Positions 7,328 to 15,642 of a stretch of 64,000 nucleotides of DNA are shown here, piece after piece. Location of the stretch: positions 36,519 to 100,518 of the forward strand of contig CAZIOT010000016.1 in the NCBI GenBank assembly GCA_964540965.1. The letters are read 5' to 3'. The notes beneath the pieces were generated by a model. It was not told the origin of the DNA, did no database searches, and saw only the letters and a list, made by a program, of their open reading frames with translations. Both the position numbers and the translations under genes were made by a program. Position 1 is the first letter of the stretch; the number at the start of each line of letters is the position of its first letter. Source of the DNA: JADYZU01 sp964540965 (GTDB lineage: Bacteria; Pseudomonadota; Alphaproteobacteria; Rhodobacterales; Rhodobacteraceae).

Positions 7328-8578
7328 TTAGCCCAGTTCCACCAGCGCGTGCTTCTTGCGGCCCGCCGACAGTTTCAGCGGATGCGCCAGTGCCGCGGTG
7401 TCGAACATGCGCCCGGCATCGGTCACGGGTTCGTCGTCGATCCGCGCGCCCCCGCCCTCGATCAGCCGTTTCGCCTCTTTCCCCGAAGGCGCAAGGCCGG
7501 AGCGGACGAAAAGCTGCGCCGCCGAAATCCCGGCGCCGACCTCGGCCGGGCTCAGCACCAGCCGCGGCAGGTCGCCGCCGATGCCGCCCTGTTCGAACAC
7601 CTGCCGCGCCGTCGTCTCGGCCGCGGCCGCGGCCTCGGCCCCGTGCAGCAGCGCCGTCACCTCATTGGCAAGGATGATCTTGGCGGCGTTGATCTCGGAC
7701 CCGCCCAGGGCGCCCAGCCGGTCGCATTCGTCCAGCGGCAATTCGGTGAACAGGCGCAGGAAACGCCCGGTATCGGCATCGGTCGTGTTGCGCCAGAACT
7801 GCCAGAATTCGTAGGGCGACAGCATGTCGCCGTTCAGCCAGACCGCGCCGCCCTGCGACTTGCCCATCTTGCGCCCGTCCGATGTCGTCAGAAGCGGCGT
7901 GGTCAGGCCAAAGATCTCAGCATCCAGAACCCGGCGGGTCAGGTCGACACCGTTGACGATATTGCCCCATTGATCCGATCCGCCCATCTGGAGCAGGCAG
8001 CCATGCCTGCGGTGAAGCTCCAGAAAGTCATAGGCTTGCAGGATCATGTAGTTGAATTCGAGGAAGGACAGGCTTTGTTCGCGGTCCAGCCGCGACTTGA
8101 CCGATTCGAACGACAGCATCCGGTTGACGCTGAAGTGGCGGCCGATGTCGCGCAGGAAATCGAGGTAGTTCAGGCGGTCGAGCCATTCGGCATTGTTCAG
8201 CATCAGCGCGCCCTGCGCATCGTCGCCATAGCGCAGGTAGCGGGCAAACACCGTGCGCATTCCGGCGATATTGTCGTCGATCTGCGCCGGCGTCAGCAGG
8301 GGCCGTTCCTCGGACCGGAACGAGGGGTCGCCGACCTTGGTCGTGCCGCCGCCCATCATGGTGATCGGCCGGTGCCCGGTCTTCTGGAACCAGCGCAGAA
8401 GCATGATGTTCAGAAGATGCCCGACATGCAGCGACCGCGCTGTCGCATCATAGCCGATATAGGCGGTCACGACCCCCCGCGACAGCGCCTCGTCCAGCGC
8501 CTGGTAATCGGTGCAATCGGCCAGAAAGCCACGCGCCATGACGGTGGCCATGAAGTCGGACCGGGGGTGATAGGTCAT
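7328..8578 (-). CDS. tyrS: Tyrosyl-tRNA synthetase
   Basis: 416-residue class I aminoacyl-tRNA synthetase that charges tRNA-Tyr. The HIGH-type motif is HVGH (51-54) after YIGYDATARSL. The tyrosine pocket includes NYMILQAYDF and QMGGSDQWGN (about 197-206). The KMSKS loop is KMGKS (237-241), a usual bacterial TyrRS variant. The C-terminal S4-like RNA-binding domain begins near residue 350. ATG at 8578 gives the normal N-terminus. It is divergent from anmK, with about 70 bases between the two starts. Confidence 0.97.
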   Translation of the reverse strand: MTYHPRSDFMATVMARGFLADCTDYQALDEALSRGVVTAYIGYDATARSLHVGHLLNIMLLRWFQKTGHRPITMMGGGTTKVGDPSFRSEERPLLTPAQIDDNIAGMRTVFARYLRYGDDAQGALMLNNAEWLDRLNYLDFLRDIGRHFSVNRMLSFESVKSRLDREQSLSFLEFNYMILQAYDFLELHRRHGCLLQMGGSDQWGNIVNGVDLTRRVLDAEIFGLTTPLLTTSDGRKMGKSQGGAVWLNGDMLSPYEFWQFWRNTTDADTGRFLRLFTELPLDECDRLGALGGSEINAAKIILANEVTALLHGAEAAAAAETTARQVFEQGGIGGDLPRLVLSPAEVGAGISAAQLFVRSGLAPSGKEAKRLIEGGGARIDDEPVTDAGRMFDTAALAHPLKLSAGRKKHALVELG

Positions 8579-8652
8579 GATCTTTCCCTGACTTGCGGAC
8601 CGCTCTAAGGTCGGCGCACTCTATAGGCGGCGCGGGGGCCAAGGGAAAGCGG

Positions 8653-9750
8653 ATGTTGGCGCGGGGAACAGCGCGGATCTGGGCGCTGGGCGCGATGTCG
8701 GGCACCTCGCTGGACGGCGTGGACGCGGCGCTGGTCGATACCGACGGCGAGACGGTGTTCGGTTTCGGCGACAGCGGCTATCGGCCCTATGGTGCTGACG
8801 AACGCGAAGTGCTGCGCGCCGCGCTGGGCCGGTGGAGCGGCGAGGCGGTGGTCGCGGCGGGCGATCTGGTCGATCTGGCCCATGCCGAGCTTTTGGCCGG
8901 GTTTCCGGCGGGACAGATCGTCGGCTATCACGGCCAGACGCTGGCGCATGATCCGCGCGGGCGCGGCACGCTGCAGGTCGGCAACGGTGCCTGGCTGGCG
9001 CGTGCGCTGAAGCGGCCGGTGGTCTGGGATTTCCGTTCGGCCGATGTGGCGCTGGGCGGCGAGGGCGCGCCCCTGGCGCCGTTCTTCCATTTCGCGCTGG
9101 CGCGGCTGATCGGCGCGCAGGCGCCGATTGCCTTTCTCAACCTTGGCGGCGTCGGCAACCTGACCTGGGTCGATCCCGCCGCAGCCGCGCCCGAGGCGGA
9201 TGGCGCGCTTCTTGCCTTTGACACCGGCCCGGCGAATGCACCGTTGAACGACCTGATGCAGGCGCGGCGCGGGCTGGCGCAGGATGCGGGCGGCGCGCTT
9301 GCCGCCGAAGGGGCGGTCGACGACGGCGTGGTGACAAGGTTCTTGAACCACGCTTATTTCTGGCGCATCCCGCCCAAATCGCTCGACCGCGATGCCTGGT
9401 CCGGCCTTCAGGGCGAGGTTGCGGGCCTGTCCGATGCCGATGCCGCCGCCACCCTTACCGCCTGCGCCGCCGCGGCGGTGATGCGCGGCATGGAACATTG
9501 CCCGCAGCCGCCGTCGCAGGTGCTGGTGACCGGCGGCGGCCGGCATAATGCGACACTGATGGCGATGCTTTCGGCCGCGCTGGATGCCGAGGTGCGCCCG
9601 GTCGAGGCGGTGGGCCTTGACGGTGACATGCTCGAGGCGCAGGCCTTTGCCTATCTTGCCGTGCGGGTGGCGCGTGGCCTGCCGACCTCGGCCCCCGGCA
9701 CCACCGGCGTGCGCGCCGCGGTGGGCGGCGGCACCATCAGCCAACCCTGA
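8653..9750 (+). CDS. anmK: Anhydro-N-acetylmuramic acid kinase
   Basis: 365-residue sugar kinase that phosphorylates and opens 1,6-anhydro-MurNAc during cell-wall recycling, yielding MurNAc-6-phosphate. Family landmarks are the N-terminal phosphate loop GAMSGTSLDGVDAALVD, IVGYHGQTLAHDP, FLNLGGVGNLT, AFDTGPANAPLNDL and VLVTGGGRHN. ATG at 8653 follows AAAGCGG and removes a 20-residue Arg-rich extension present in a longer frame. It is the divergent partner of tyrS, an arrangement common in this bacterial group. Confidence 0.95.
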   Translation: MLARGTARIWALGAMSGTSLDGVDAALVDTDGETVFGFGDSGYRPYGADEREVLRAALGRWSGEAVVAAGDLVDLAHAELLAGFPAGQIVGYHGQTLAHDPRGRGTLQVGNGAWLARALKRPVVWDFRSADVALGGEGAPLAPFFHFALARLIGAQAPIAFLNLGGVGNLTWVDPAAAAPEADGALLAFDTGPANAPLNDLMQARRGLAQDAGGALAAEGAVDDGVVTRFLNHAYFWRIPPKSLDRDAWSGLQGEVAGLSDADAAATLTACAAAAVMRGMEHCPQPPSQVLVTGGGRHNATLMAMLSAALDAEVRPVEAVGLDGDMLEAQAFAYLAVRVARGLPTSAPGTTGVRAAVGGGTISQP

Positions 9751-9900
9751 CCCGTCACTCCTGCGTGAGAGGCGGCGCCGGAACCGACGGAACCCCTTCG
9801 CGTTTGCGTGAGAACGCTTGAACCCGCGCGGGTCCGGCCCACCTCAGGCGCGGGCCGGACACGCAGAGGTTCGCACCCGAACGAGATACAGGAGAAGTCC

Positions 9901-10515
9901 ATGTTCAAACCGACGATGATGGCCGCGGCGCTGACCGCGGTCTCGGCCCCCGCCTTTGCCGGCGGCCTGACCCCGGCCGCGCCCGAACCCGTGGTGCAGG
10001 CGCCGGTGGCCGTGATCGCCACCCCCGTCACGACGGCCGACTGGTCGGGCGTCTATGCCGGCGCCCAGCTGGGCTATGGCGACTTCCAGGGCGAGAGCGA
10101 CCTTGGCGCAGAGGACGGGCTGACCGGCGAGACCTATGGCCTTTACGGTGGCTATCTGCACGATTTCGGCCGCCTCGTCGTCGGCGGCGAGCTGGGCTAT
10201 GACATGGTCTCGGGCATCGGTTCGGACATGTTCGATATCGACGGTGACAGCCTGATTTCGGCCAAGCTGCGGCTGGGCTATGATGCCGGCCGCCTGCTGC
10301 CCTACGTCACCCTCGGCGGCGCGCAACTGTCCACCTCCGGCGCGGTCGAGGACAGCGATACCGGCTATCTTTACGGGATCGGCGCCGATTATGCGGTGAA
10401 CGATGCCTGGCGGATCGGGGTCGAGGCGAACCAGTACCAGTTCGACGATTTCGCCGACTCGGGCGTCGACATCACCGGCACCAATATCGGCCTGCGGGTG
10501 TCCTACGCGTTTTAG
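9901..10515 (+). CDS. Outer-membrane beta-barrel protein (opacity/OmpA-like barrel)
   Basis: 204 residues. A signal peptide (MFKPTMMAAALTAVSAPAFA, cleavage after AFA at about residue 20) is followed by a Pro/Ala linker and an eight-stranded barrel pattern of alternating aromatic and glycine residues: WSGVYAGAQLGYG, YGLYGGYLHDFGRLVVGGEL, KLRLGYDAGRLLPYVTLGG. It ends in the outer-membrane insertion signal LRVSYAF with terminal Phe. AGGAGAAG at 9891-9898 fixes the start. It is monocistronic with its own terminator. It is probably an abundant small porin-like surface protein; pore activity is not implied. Confidence 0.9.
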   Translation: MFKPTMMAAALTAVSAPAFAGGLTPAAPEPVVQAPVAVIATPVTTADWSGVYAGAQLGYGDFQGESDLGAEDGLTGETYGLYGGYLHDFGRLVVGGELGYDMVSGIGSDMFDIDGDSLISAKLRLGYDAGRLLPYVTLGGAQLSTSGAVEDSDTGYLYGIGADYAVNDAWRIGVEANQYQFDDFADSGVDITGTNIGLRVSYAF

Positions 10516-10585
10516 GGTCTGCGGACCGGCCCCCCGGGGCCGTCCGCATGCGGCCCCGTTTCCAGTTGCGGGGTCCGTCAGGGCC

Positions 10586-10613
10586 GGCCGGCTTGTCCGA
10601 CCGGCCTTTCTGT
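10586..10613 (+). terminator. Terminator of the outer-membrane protein gene
   Basis: GGCCGG (10586-10591) and CCGGCC (10601-10606) form a stem around a 9-base loop followed by TTTCTGTTGTT. A second GC-rich hairpin (10520-10547, TGCGGAC/GTCCGCA around GGCCCC) lies directly after the stop codon and may add to termination or mRNA 3' stability. Confidence 0.65.
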
Positions 10614-10803
10614 TGTTCGCGGGGTGCCCCGGCAGCCTTCCTCCCAAAAGTCCGCCGGGGCCGGGCAGGGCGCGCGCCAGCGGCGCCTTCGCCCTGCGTT
10701 CCGATGCTGCCCCGCGGGGCGGCGCCGTTGCGTCGGCGGCAGGATTGCCGCCGCGCCGCCCGCTTTGCAACCGGGAAATTCCGCTGCCCCGGGGGCGCGG
10801 GCC

Positions 10804-11979
10804 TTACCGGACCGCCCGCGCCGCGGCAAAGGCCAAAAGCCGGGCCAGCGCCGCTTCCAGCCTTGAGTCCTCGACCGTCAGCGCCACCCGGACATGCCCC
10901 GCCGCCGCGGCACCAAAGCTTTCGCCCGGCATGACGGCGATACGTTCGGCGTCCAGCAGCGCGCCGGCAAAATCCTCGCCGCTCATCCCCGTCGCGCGGA
11001 TGTCAAGGAGCGCATACATCGCCCCCTGCATCGGCGCCGCGCGCACCACGTTCTGCCCGGCGATCAGCCGCGCGGCGATGTCGCGGCGGCGGCGAAAGGG
11101 TTCGGCGACCGCGGTTTCGAACGCGGGCGGCAGGGCAAGGGCGGCCAGCGCGGCATCCTGCACGAAACCGGGGATGCCGTAGTTGGAATGGGTCGCCAGA
11201 TCCAGCATCGGGCCGATGGCATGGTCCGGCGCGCAGATCCAGCCGATGCGGCTGCCGGTCATGGCATGCGATTTCGACAGCGATCCGACGACCATGGTGC
11301 GCTCGGCCATGTCGGGCAGGGCGCGCGGGCTGATGAAATCGCCGTCCCAGACCTGGCTGTCATAGACCTCGTCCGAGATCAGCCAGAGGTCGTGGCGGCG
11401 GCAGACGGAGGCGATGCCCTCCATCGTCGCGCGGTCATAGACGGCGCCCGTCGGATTGTTGGGCGAGTTGATGAGCAGGGACCGCGCGCCGGGTGCGGCG
11501 GCGTCAAGCGCCGCTTCCTGCGGCAGGAAACCGTGTGCGGCCAGTGCCGTCACCGGCACCGGAACCGCGCCCGCGGTGCGGATGGTGCCGGGATAGGTGG
11601 CGTAATAGGGGTCGATGAACAGGGCGCGGTCGCCGGGGTCGCAGACGGCGTTATGCGCGGTGAAAAGGCCGAACTGCCCGCCGGCGGTGATCAGGATGTT
11701 GTCGGCCGCCGTCGGCACGCCGGTGCGGGCGGCGATGCGCGCCGCCACCGCCTGCCGCAGCGCCGGGATGCCGGGGATCGAGGCATAGCCGGTGTGGCCG
11801 CCGCGCGCCGACCGTTCCATGGCGTCAAGGATCACGGGATCGGTGCGGATGTCGTGTTCGCCGATGGTCAGCTCGATCACCGGCTCGCCCGCGGCGATCA
11901 GCGCACGGGCGCGGCGGAACAGATCCCAGCCGTCAGGTCCGCCGGCGGTGATGTTGTGGATTTGACGCGACAGTCTCAT
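10804..11979 (-). CDS. Pyridoxal-phosphate aminotransferase, class I/II
   Basis: 391 residues of fold-type I aminotransferase: GGQFGLF cofactor-phosphate turn (about 101-106), SPNNPTGAVYD (172-182), SDEVYDSQVW with Asp203, and the PLP-lysine motif SLSKSHAMTGSRIGW with Lys236 and Arg244. Relatives include aspartate/aromatic aminotransferases and N-succinyl-diaminopimelate aminotransferases; the exact amino acid cannot be fixed. ATG at 11979 (MRLSRQI) is preferred over the one at 12003 because the latter sits in a stem-loop repeat. Downstream of its 3' end lies the terminator of the convergent barrel gene. Confidence 0.88.
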   Translation of the reverse strand: MRLSRQIHNITAGGPDGWDLFRRARALIAAGEPVIELTIGEHDIRTDPVILDAMERSARGGHTGYASIPGIPALRQAVAARIAARTGVPTAADNILITAGGQFGLFTAHNAVCDPGDRALFIDPYYATYPGTIRTAGAVPVPVTALAAHGFLPQEAALDAAAPGARSLLINSPNNPTGAVYDRATMEGIASVCRRHDLWLISDEVYDSQVWDGDFISPRALPDMAERTMVVGSLSKSHAMTGSRIGWICAPDHAIGPMLDLATHSNYGIPGFVQDAALAALALPPAFETAVAEPFRRRRDIAARLIAGQNVVRAAPMQGAMYALLDIRATGMSGEDFAGALLDAERIAVMPGESFGAAAAGHVRVALTVEDSRLEAALARLLAFAAARAVR

Positions 11980-11999
11980 GCAGGTTTCCGGTGCGGGGC

Positions 12000-12048
12000 G
12001 CAAAAGCCTTTTGAAGGCTTTTGCCAGGAGTTTTCAGAAAACTCCTGG
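12000..12048. repeat. Double stem-loop dispersed repeat, family 1, copy A
   Basis: Two adjacent perfect inverted repeats: GCAAAAGCCTT/AAGGCTTTTGC (12000-12010 and 12014-12024) and CCAGGAGTTTT/AAAACTCCTGG (12024-12034 and 12038-12048), each with a 3-base loop. The same pair occurs at 48990-49037 and 59036-59084. It lies between the typA stop and the aminotransferase start, so it may work as a terminator for typA. Confidence 0.85.
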
Positions 12049-12068
12049 CCAGTGGTCAGGTTTGCGCC

Positions 12069-13889
12069 TCAGCTGGCGACCTTGGCCTGCCGCTTGCGTT
12101 CGTTGGGGTCAAGGAACCGCTTGCGCAGCCGGATCGCGTTCGGCGTCACCTCGACCAGTTCGTCGTCGTCGACATAGGCGATGGCCTGTTCCAGCGACAT
12201 GATGACCGGCGGCGTCAGCCGCACCGCCTCGTCCGTACCCGAGGCGCGGATGTTGGTCAGCTTCTTGCCCTTGAGCGGGTTCACCTCAAGGTCGTTGTCG
12301 CGCGAATGTTCGCCGATGATCATGCCCTGATAGACCGGATCCTGCGGGTTGATGAACATCCGGCCGCGATCCTCGAGGTTCCACAGCGCATAGGCGACGG
12401 CGGTGCCGTCCTCCATGCTGATGAGAACACCCTGCCGCCGGCCCTGGATCGGGCCCTTGTGCGGGGTCCAGCCGTGGAAGATGCGGTTCAGAACGCCGGT
12501 GCCGCGGGTGTCGGTCAGGAATTCGCCCTGATAGCCGATCAGGCCGCGCGACGGCACATGCGCGATGATCCGGGTCTTGCCGACGCCGGCGGGGCGCATG
12601 TCGGTCAGTTCGCCCTTGCGCGGGCCCGTCAGCTTTTCCACCACGGCGCCGGTGAATTCGTCGTCCACGTCGATGGTCACTTCCTCGACCGGCTCCATGC
12701 GCTTGCCGTCCTCCTCGCGGAAGATGACGCGCGGGCGCGAGATCGACAGTTCGAACCCCTCGCGGCGCATGTTCTCGATCAGGACGCCCATCTGGAGTTC
12801 GCCGCGGCCGTGAACCTCGAACGCCTCGCCGCCCGGCGTGTCTGTGACCTTGATCGCCACGTTCGATTCCGCCTCGCGCATGAGGCGTTCGCGGATGACG
12901 CGGCTTTGCACCTTCTTGCCGTCGCGCCCGGCAAGCGGGCTGTCGTTGATGCCGAAGGTGACAGAGATCGTCGGCGGGTCGATCGGCTGCGCCGGCAGCG
13001 GAATGTCGATTTCCAGGGCGCAGATCGTGTCGGCAACGGTGGCCTTGGCCATGCCGGCCAGGGTCACGATGTCGCCGGCCTCGGCCAGGTCGATGGCGGT
13101 CTGCGACAGGCCGCGGAAGGCGAGGATTTTCGACACGCGGAACTGTTCGATCCGTTCACCCGACCGCGACAGCGCCTTGACGGTATCGCCGGCCTTGAGC
13201 GTGCCCGATTCCACCCGCCCGGTCAGCAGCCGGCCCAGGAACGGATCGGCGCCCAGCGTGGTGGCCAGCATGCGGAACGGCTGGTCGCGCTGGTCAAGCT
13301 GGCGGGGCGCGGGGACATGGGCCAGGATCAGGTCGAACAGCGCCGACAGGTCCTTGCGCGGCCCGTCCAGCGTCAGGTCGGCCCAGCCCGACCGGCCCGA
13401 GGCATAGACATGCGGGAAATCAAGCTGGTCGTCATCGGCGCCAAGGTTGGCGAACAGGTCAAAGACATCGGACAGGGCCTTGTCCGGGTCGCCGTCGGGG
13501 CGGTCCACCTTGTTCACCACCACGATGGGCCGCAGCCCCAGTGCCAGCGCCTTTGAGGTGACGAATTTCGTCTGCGGCATCGGCCCTTCGGCGGCATCGA
13601 CCAAGAGGCAGACGCCGTCGACCATGTTCAGGATCCGCTCGACCTCGCCGCCGAAATCGGCGTGGCCGGGCGTGTCGACGATGTTGATCCGCGTGCCCTT
13701 CCATTCGACCGAGGTCGCCTTGGCCAGGATGGTGATGCCGCGTTCGCGTTCGATGTCGTTGGAATCCATGACCCGTTCGGTCACGGCCTGATTTTCGCGG
13801 TAGGTGCCGGATTGCTTGAGCAGTTCGTCCACCAGCGTGGTCTTGCCGTGGTCAACGTGGGCGATGATCGCGATATTGCGAAAGTCCAT
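12069..13889 (-). CDS. typA: Ribosome-associated GTPase TypA/BipA
   Basis: 606-residue translational GTPase that binds the 70S ribosome and assists large-subunit assembly and stress or cold adaptation. The G domain starts IAIIAHVDHGKTTLVDELL (P-loop 10-19), with the switch I region RERGITI, DTPGHADFGGEVER, and NKVDRPD. Domain II begins near residue 200 (FRMLATTLGADPFLG), followed by EF-G-like domains III and V and the BipA C-terminal domain ending NERKRQAKVAS. Length is normal. It appears monocistronic, with a family 1 stem-loop repeat directly downstream. Confidence 0.97.
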   Translation of the reverse strand: MDFRNIAIIAHVDHGKTTLVDELLKQSGTYRENQAVTERVMDSNDIERERGITILAKATSVEWKGTRINIVDTPGHADFGGEVERILNMVDGVCLLVDAAEGPMPQTKFVTSKALALGLRPIVVVNKVDRPDGDPDKALSDVFDLFANLGADDDQLDFPHVYASGRSGWADLTLDGPRKDLSALFDLILAHVPAPRQLDQRDQPFRMLATTLGADPFLGRLLTGRVESGTLKAGDTVKALSRSGERIEQFRVSKILAFRGLSQTAIDLAEAGDIVTLAGMAKATVADTICALEIDIPLPAQPIDPPTISVTFGINDSPLAGRDGKKVQSRVIRERLMREAESNVAIKVTDTPGGEAFEVHGRGELQMGVLIENMRREGFELSISRPRVIFREEDGKRMEPVEEVTIDVDDEFTGAVVEKLTGPRKGELTDMRPAGVGKTRIIAHVPSRGLIGYQGEFLTDTRGTGVLNRIFHGWTPHKGPIQGRRQGVLISMEDGTAVAYALWNLEDRGRMFINPQDPVYQGMIIGEHSRDNDLEVNPLKGKKLTNIRASGTDEAVRLTPPVIMSLEQAIAYVDDDELVEVTPNAIRLRKRFLDPNERKRQAKVAS

Positions 13890-13958
13890 GGGTTCTCTCG
13901 GATCGGGGATTGCGGCGGCCTTATCGCGCAGGCGCAGGGAACGCCAGCAGAAAGCGGG

Positions 13959-14291
13959 TCAATGGCCGGCGGTGGCGGAAAACAGGTTGATGACCAGGAT
14001 GCCGGCCACGATCAGCGCCATGCCGACCACCGCCGGCAGGTCCAGTTTCTGGCCCATGAACAGGCCGATGATCCCGACCAGCACGATGCCAAGGCCCGAC
14101 CAGATCGCATAGACGATGCCGGTGGGCATGCTGCGGACCGACACCGACAAGAGGTAGATCGCCAGCCCATAGCCAAGCACGACCAGCACGCTGGGTCCAA
14201 GGCGCGTGAACTGGGCGCTGGCGCGCAGCGAGGAGGTGGCGATGACCTCGGCCACGATCGCGACAAGCAGGACAAGATAGGTGTTGGTCAT
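13959..14291 (-). CDS. Small multidrug resistance (SMR) family transporter
   Basis: 110 residues with four transmembrane helices, the whole SMR fold. The essential membrane-embedded glutamate is Glu15 in VAEVIATSSLRAS, and the family signature YAIWSGLGIVLVGIIG is in helix three. SMR proteins work as antiparallel dimers that export cationic drugs, guanidinium or polyamines in exchange for protons. Guanidinium-type and drug-type members cannot be separated by eye. It stands about 70 bases from typA and 30 bases after the YitT-like gene. Confidence 0.9.
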   Translation of the reverse strand: MTNTYLVLLVAIVAEVIATSSLRASAQFTRLGPSVLVVLGYGLAIYLLSVSVRSMPTGIVYAIWSGLGIVLVGIIGLFMGQKLDLPAVVGMALIVAGILVINLFSATAGH

Positions 14292-14321
14292 GCCCTGCCT
14301 TGCGCGCCGCGGGGCCGGCGG

Positions 14322-14900
14322 TCAAGTCGCGACATAACGGTCGCGACGGTGATTGATGGCGATGACCAGATTGACGACCAGCGCGCCAAGGAAGCTGAGC
14401 CCGACGCGCGCCGGGTCAAGCACGGTCAGCGCCAGCAGAAACAGCACCGCATCGAACAGAAGCTGGGTGTGCCCGGCGCGAAATCCGGTGCGGTCCTGCA
14501 GGATCAGGGCAAGGATGCCGACGCCGCCCAGGCTTGCGCCATGGCGGAACAGCGCGAGCAAGGCCGAGCCCGAGGCCAGCCCGAACAGCACCGCGCCGAA
14601 CCACGGGTTCAGCTGCGAAAATCCGATCCAGCCCGGCATCACCGCCGAAAGCGCCGACAGGCCCGCCACCGCGGCAAAGGTCTTGGCGGTAAAGCGCCAG
14701 CCCATCCGCCGCCAGCCCAGCCAGTAGAACGGCAGGTTGATGACGAAGAACACCACGCCAAAGCTGAGGCCGGTCAGGTAGGACAAAAGCACGGCCAGCC
14801 CGGCGGTCTGGCCGGTGACAAGGCCAAGATGCGTCAGCACGGTGATGCCGAAGGCGGCCATGGTCACGCCATAGGCAATGCCCTGTGCGTCCTCGACCAC
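14322..14900 (-). CDS. YitT-family (DUF161) membrane protein
   Basis: 192 residues with five to six hydrophobic helices. Motifs ITVLTHLGLVTGQTAGLAVLL and FVINLPFYWLGWRRMGWRFT followed by GASLGGVGILALILQDRTGF match the YitT/DUF161 family of inner-membrane proteins, whose biochemical role is unknown. An in-frame stop lies seven codons upstream of the GTG at 14900, so the start is restricted to that short stretch. It is possibly in one transcript with the SMR gene, 30 bases downstream. Confidence 0.8.
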   Translation of the reverse strand: MVEDAQGIAYGVTMAAFGITVLTHLGLVTGQTAGLAVLLSYLTGLSFGVVFFVINLPFYWLGWRRMGWRFTAKTFAAVAGLSALSAVMPGWIGFSQLNPWFGAVLFGLASGSALLALFRHGASLGGVGILALILQDRTGFRAGHTQLLFDAVLFLLALTVLDPARVGLSFLGALVVNLVIAINHRRDRYVAT

Positions 14901-15351
14901 GGTGTGATGGTTCGGGTCGGGCTATCCGGTCAGGGGCAGCGACATCGGTGGGCCTGAAGGCAAGGGTGATGGCGCTCTGACTACTCCGCCCGGCCTTATT
15001 GGTCAATGTTGCTGACCTTTGGCCCGCCGCTGTTGCGCCGATGCCGCAGGTGGTATCGGCGCTGCCGTCGGGTCATTTCGGGCTTGTCCGAATCGATTGT
15101 CCGCGACACAAGGACGCACCCGGAGCAACCGACAGAGGAGGGCGCCGCATGTTCAGCATCGTTTGCACCCGCCTTGTCCGGGTCTTTGGCGCCGATCGCG
15201 CCTGAGCTGTCGTCGGGGCGGATCGCCCCTTTCCTGAACCCCCGGTGACGCAAGCCTGACTACGGAAGTGCCATGTCTGGCCGTTCCCGTGTCCGGCCGT
15301 TCCGGTCCAACCCAAACCAACAGAAGGCCGGCCCGCGGGGCCGGAACAGTG
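14901..15351. other. Intergenic region with an 18-codon ORF behind a strong ribosome-binding site
   Basis: No gene of normal size is supported. On the plus strand, GAGGAGG at about 15136-15142 precedes an ATG at 15149 that opens an 18-codon frame (MFSIVCTRLVRVFGADRA, stop 15203-15205). The spacing is close to ideal, so it may be a leader peptide or micro-protein. GC-rich short inverted repeats follow (GGGGCGGATCGCCCC near 15215; GGCCCGCGGGGCC near 15330). The promoter of the YitT-like gene should lie at the low-coordinate end. Confidence 0.35.
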
Positions 15352-15570
15352 ATGACCTATGACCGTCTGCAAGTAGCGGTGCGCCCGCTGCCCTCGATCG
15401 ACGCGGTTCTTGCGGCGCATGGCGCGCGCAAGGTTCTGGCCGCGGCGATTGCCGCAATGCTGCGCGGCACATTCCGCAAGACCCGCCCGCCGGACCTGCC
15501 GCTGACCGGGCACATGCGCCGCGACCTCGGCCTGCCCGAAAGGGGTGAGAGGCTGTATCCCCGCCTGTAG
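15352..15570 (+). CDS. Small protein of unknown function (72 residues)
   Basis: ATG at 15352 opens a 72-codon frame with a helical, Ala/Leu/Arg-rich middle (DAVLAAHGARKVLAAAIAAML) and the C-terminal motif PDLPLTGHMRRDLGLPERG. The HMRRDLGL-type ending resembles short RHLRRDIGL tails of small DUF1127-like proteins common in Rhodobacteraceae, but the match is only suggestive. No good Shine-Dalgarno is visible. It is convergent with the PhnA-like gene. Confidence 0.5.
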   Translation: MTYDRLQVAVRPLPSIDAVLAAHGARKVLAAAIAAMLRGTFRKTRPPDLPLTGHMRRDLGLPERGERLYPRL

Positions 15571-15642
15571 TCCCGGCCGCACGACCCCGGACAGCAGGAA
15601 GGCGACCCGGCAACGGTTCGCCTTCCGCCACGGCAGCGCGGG

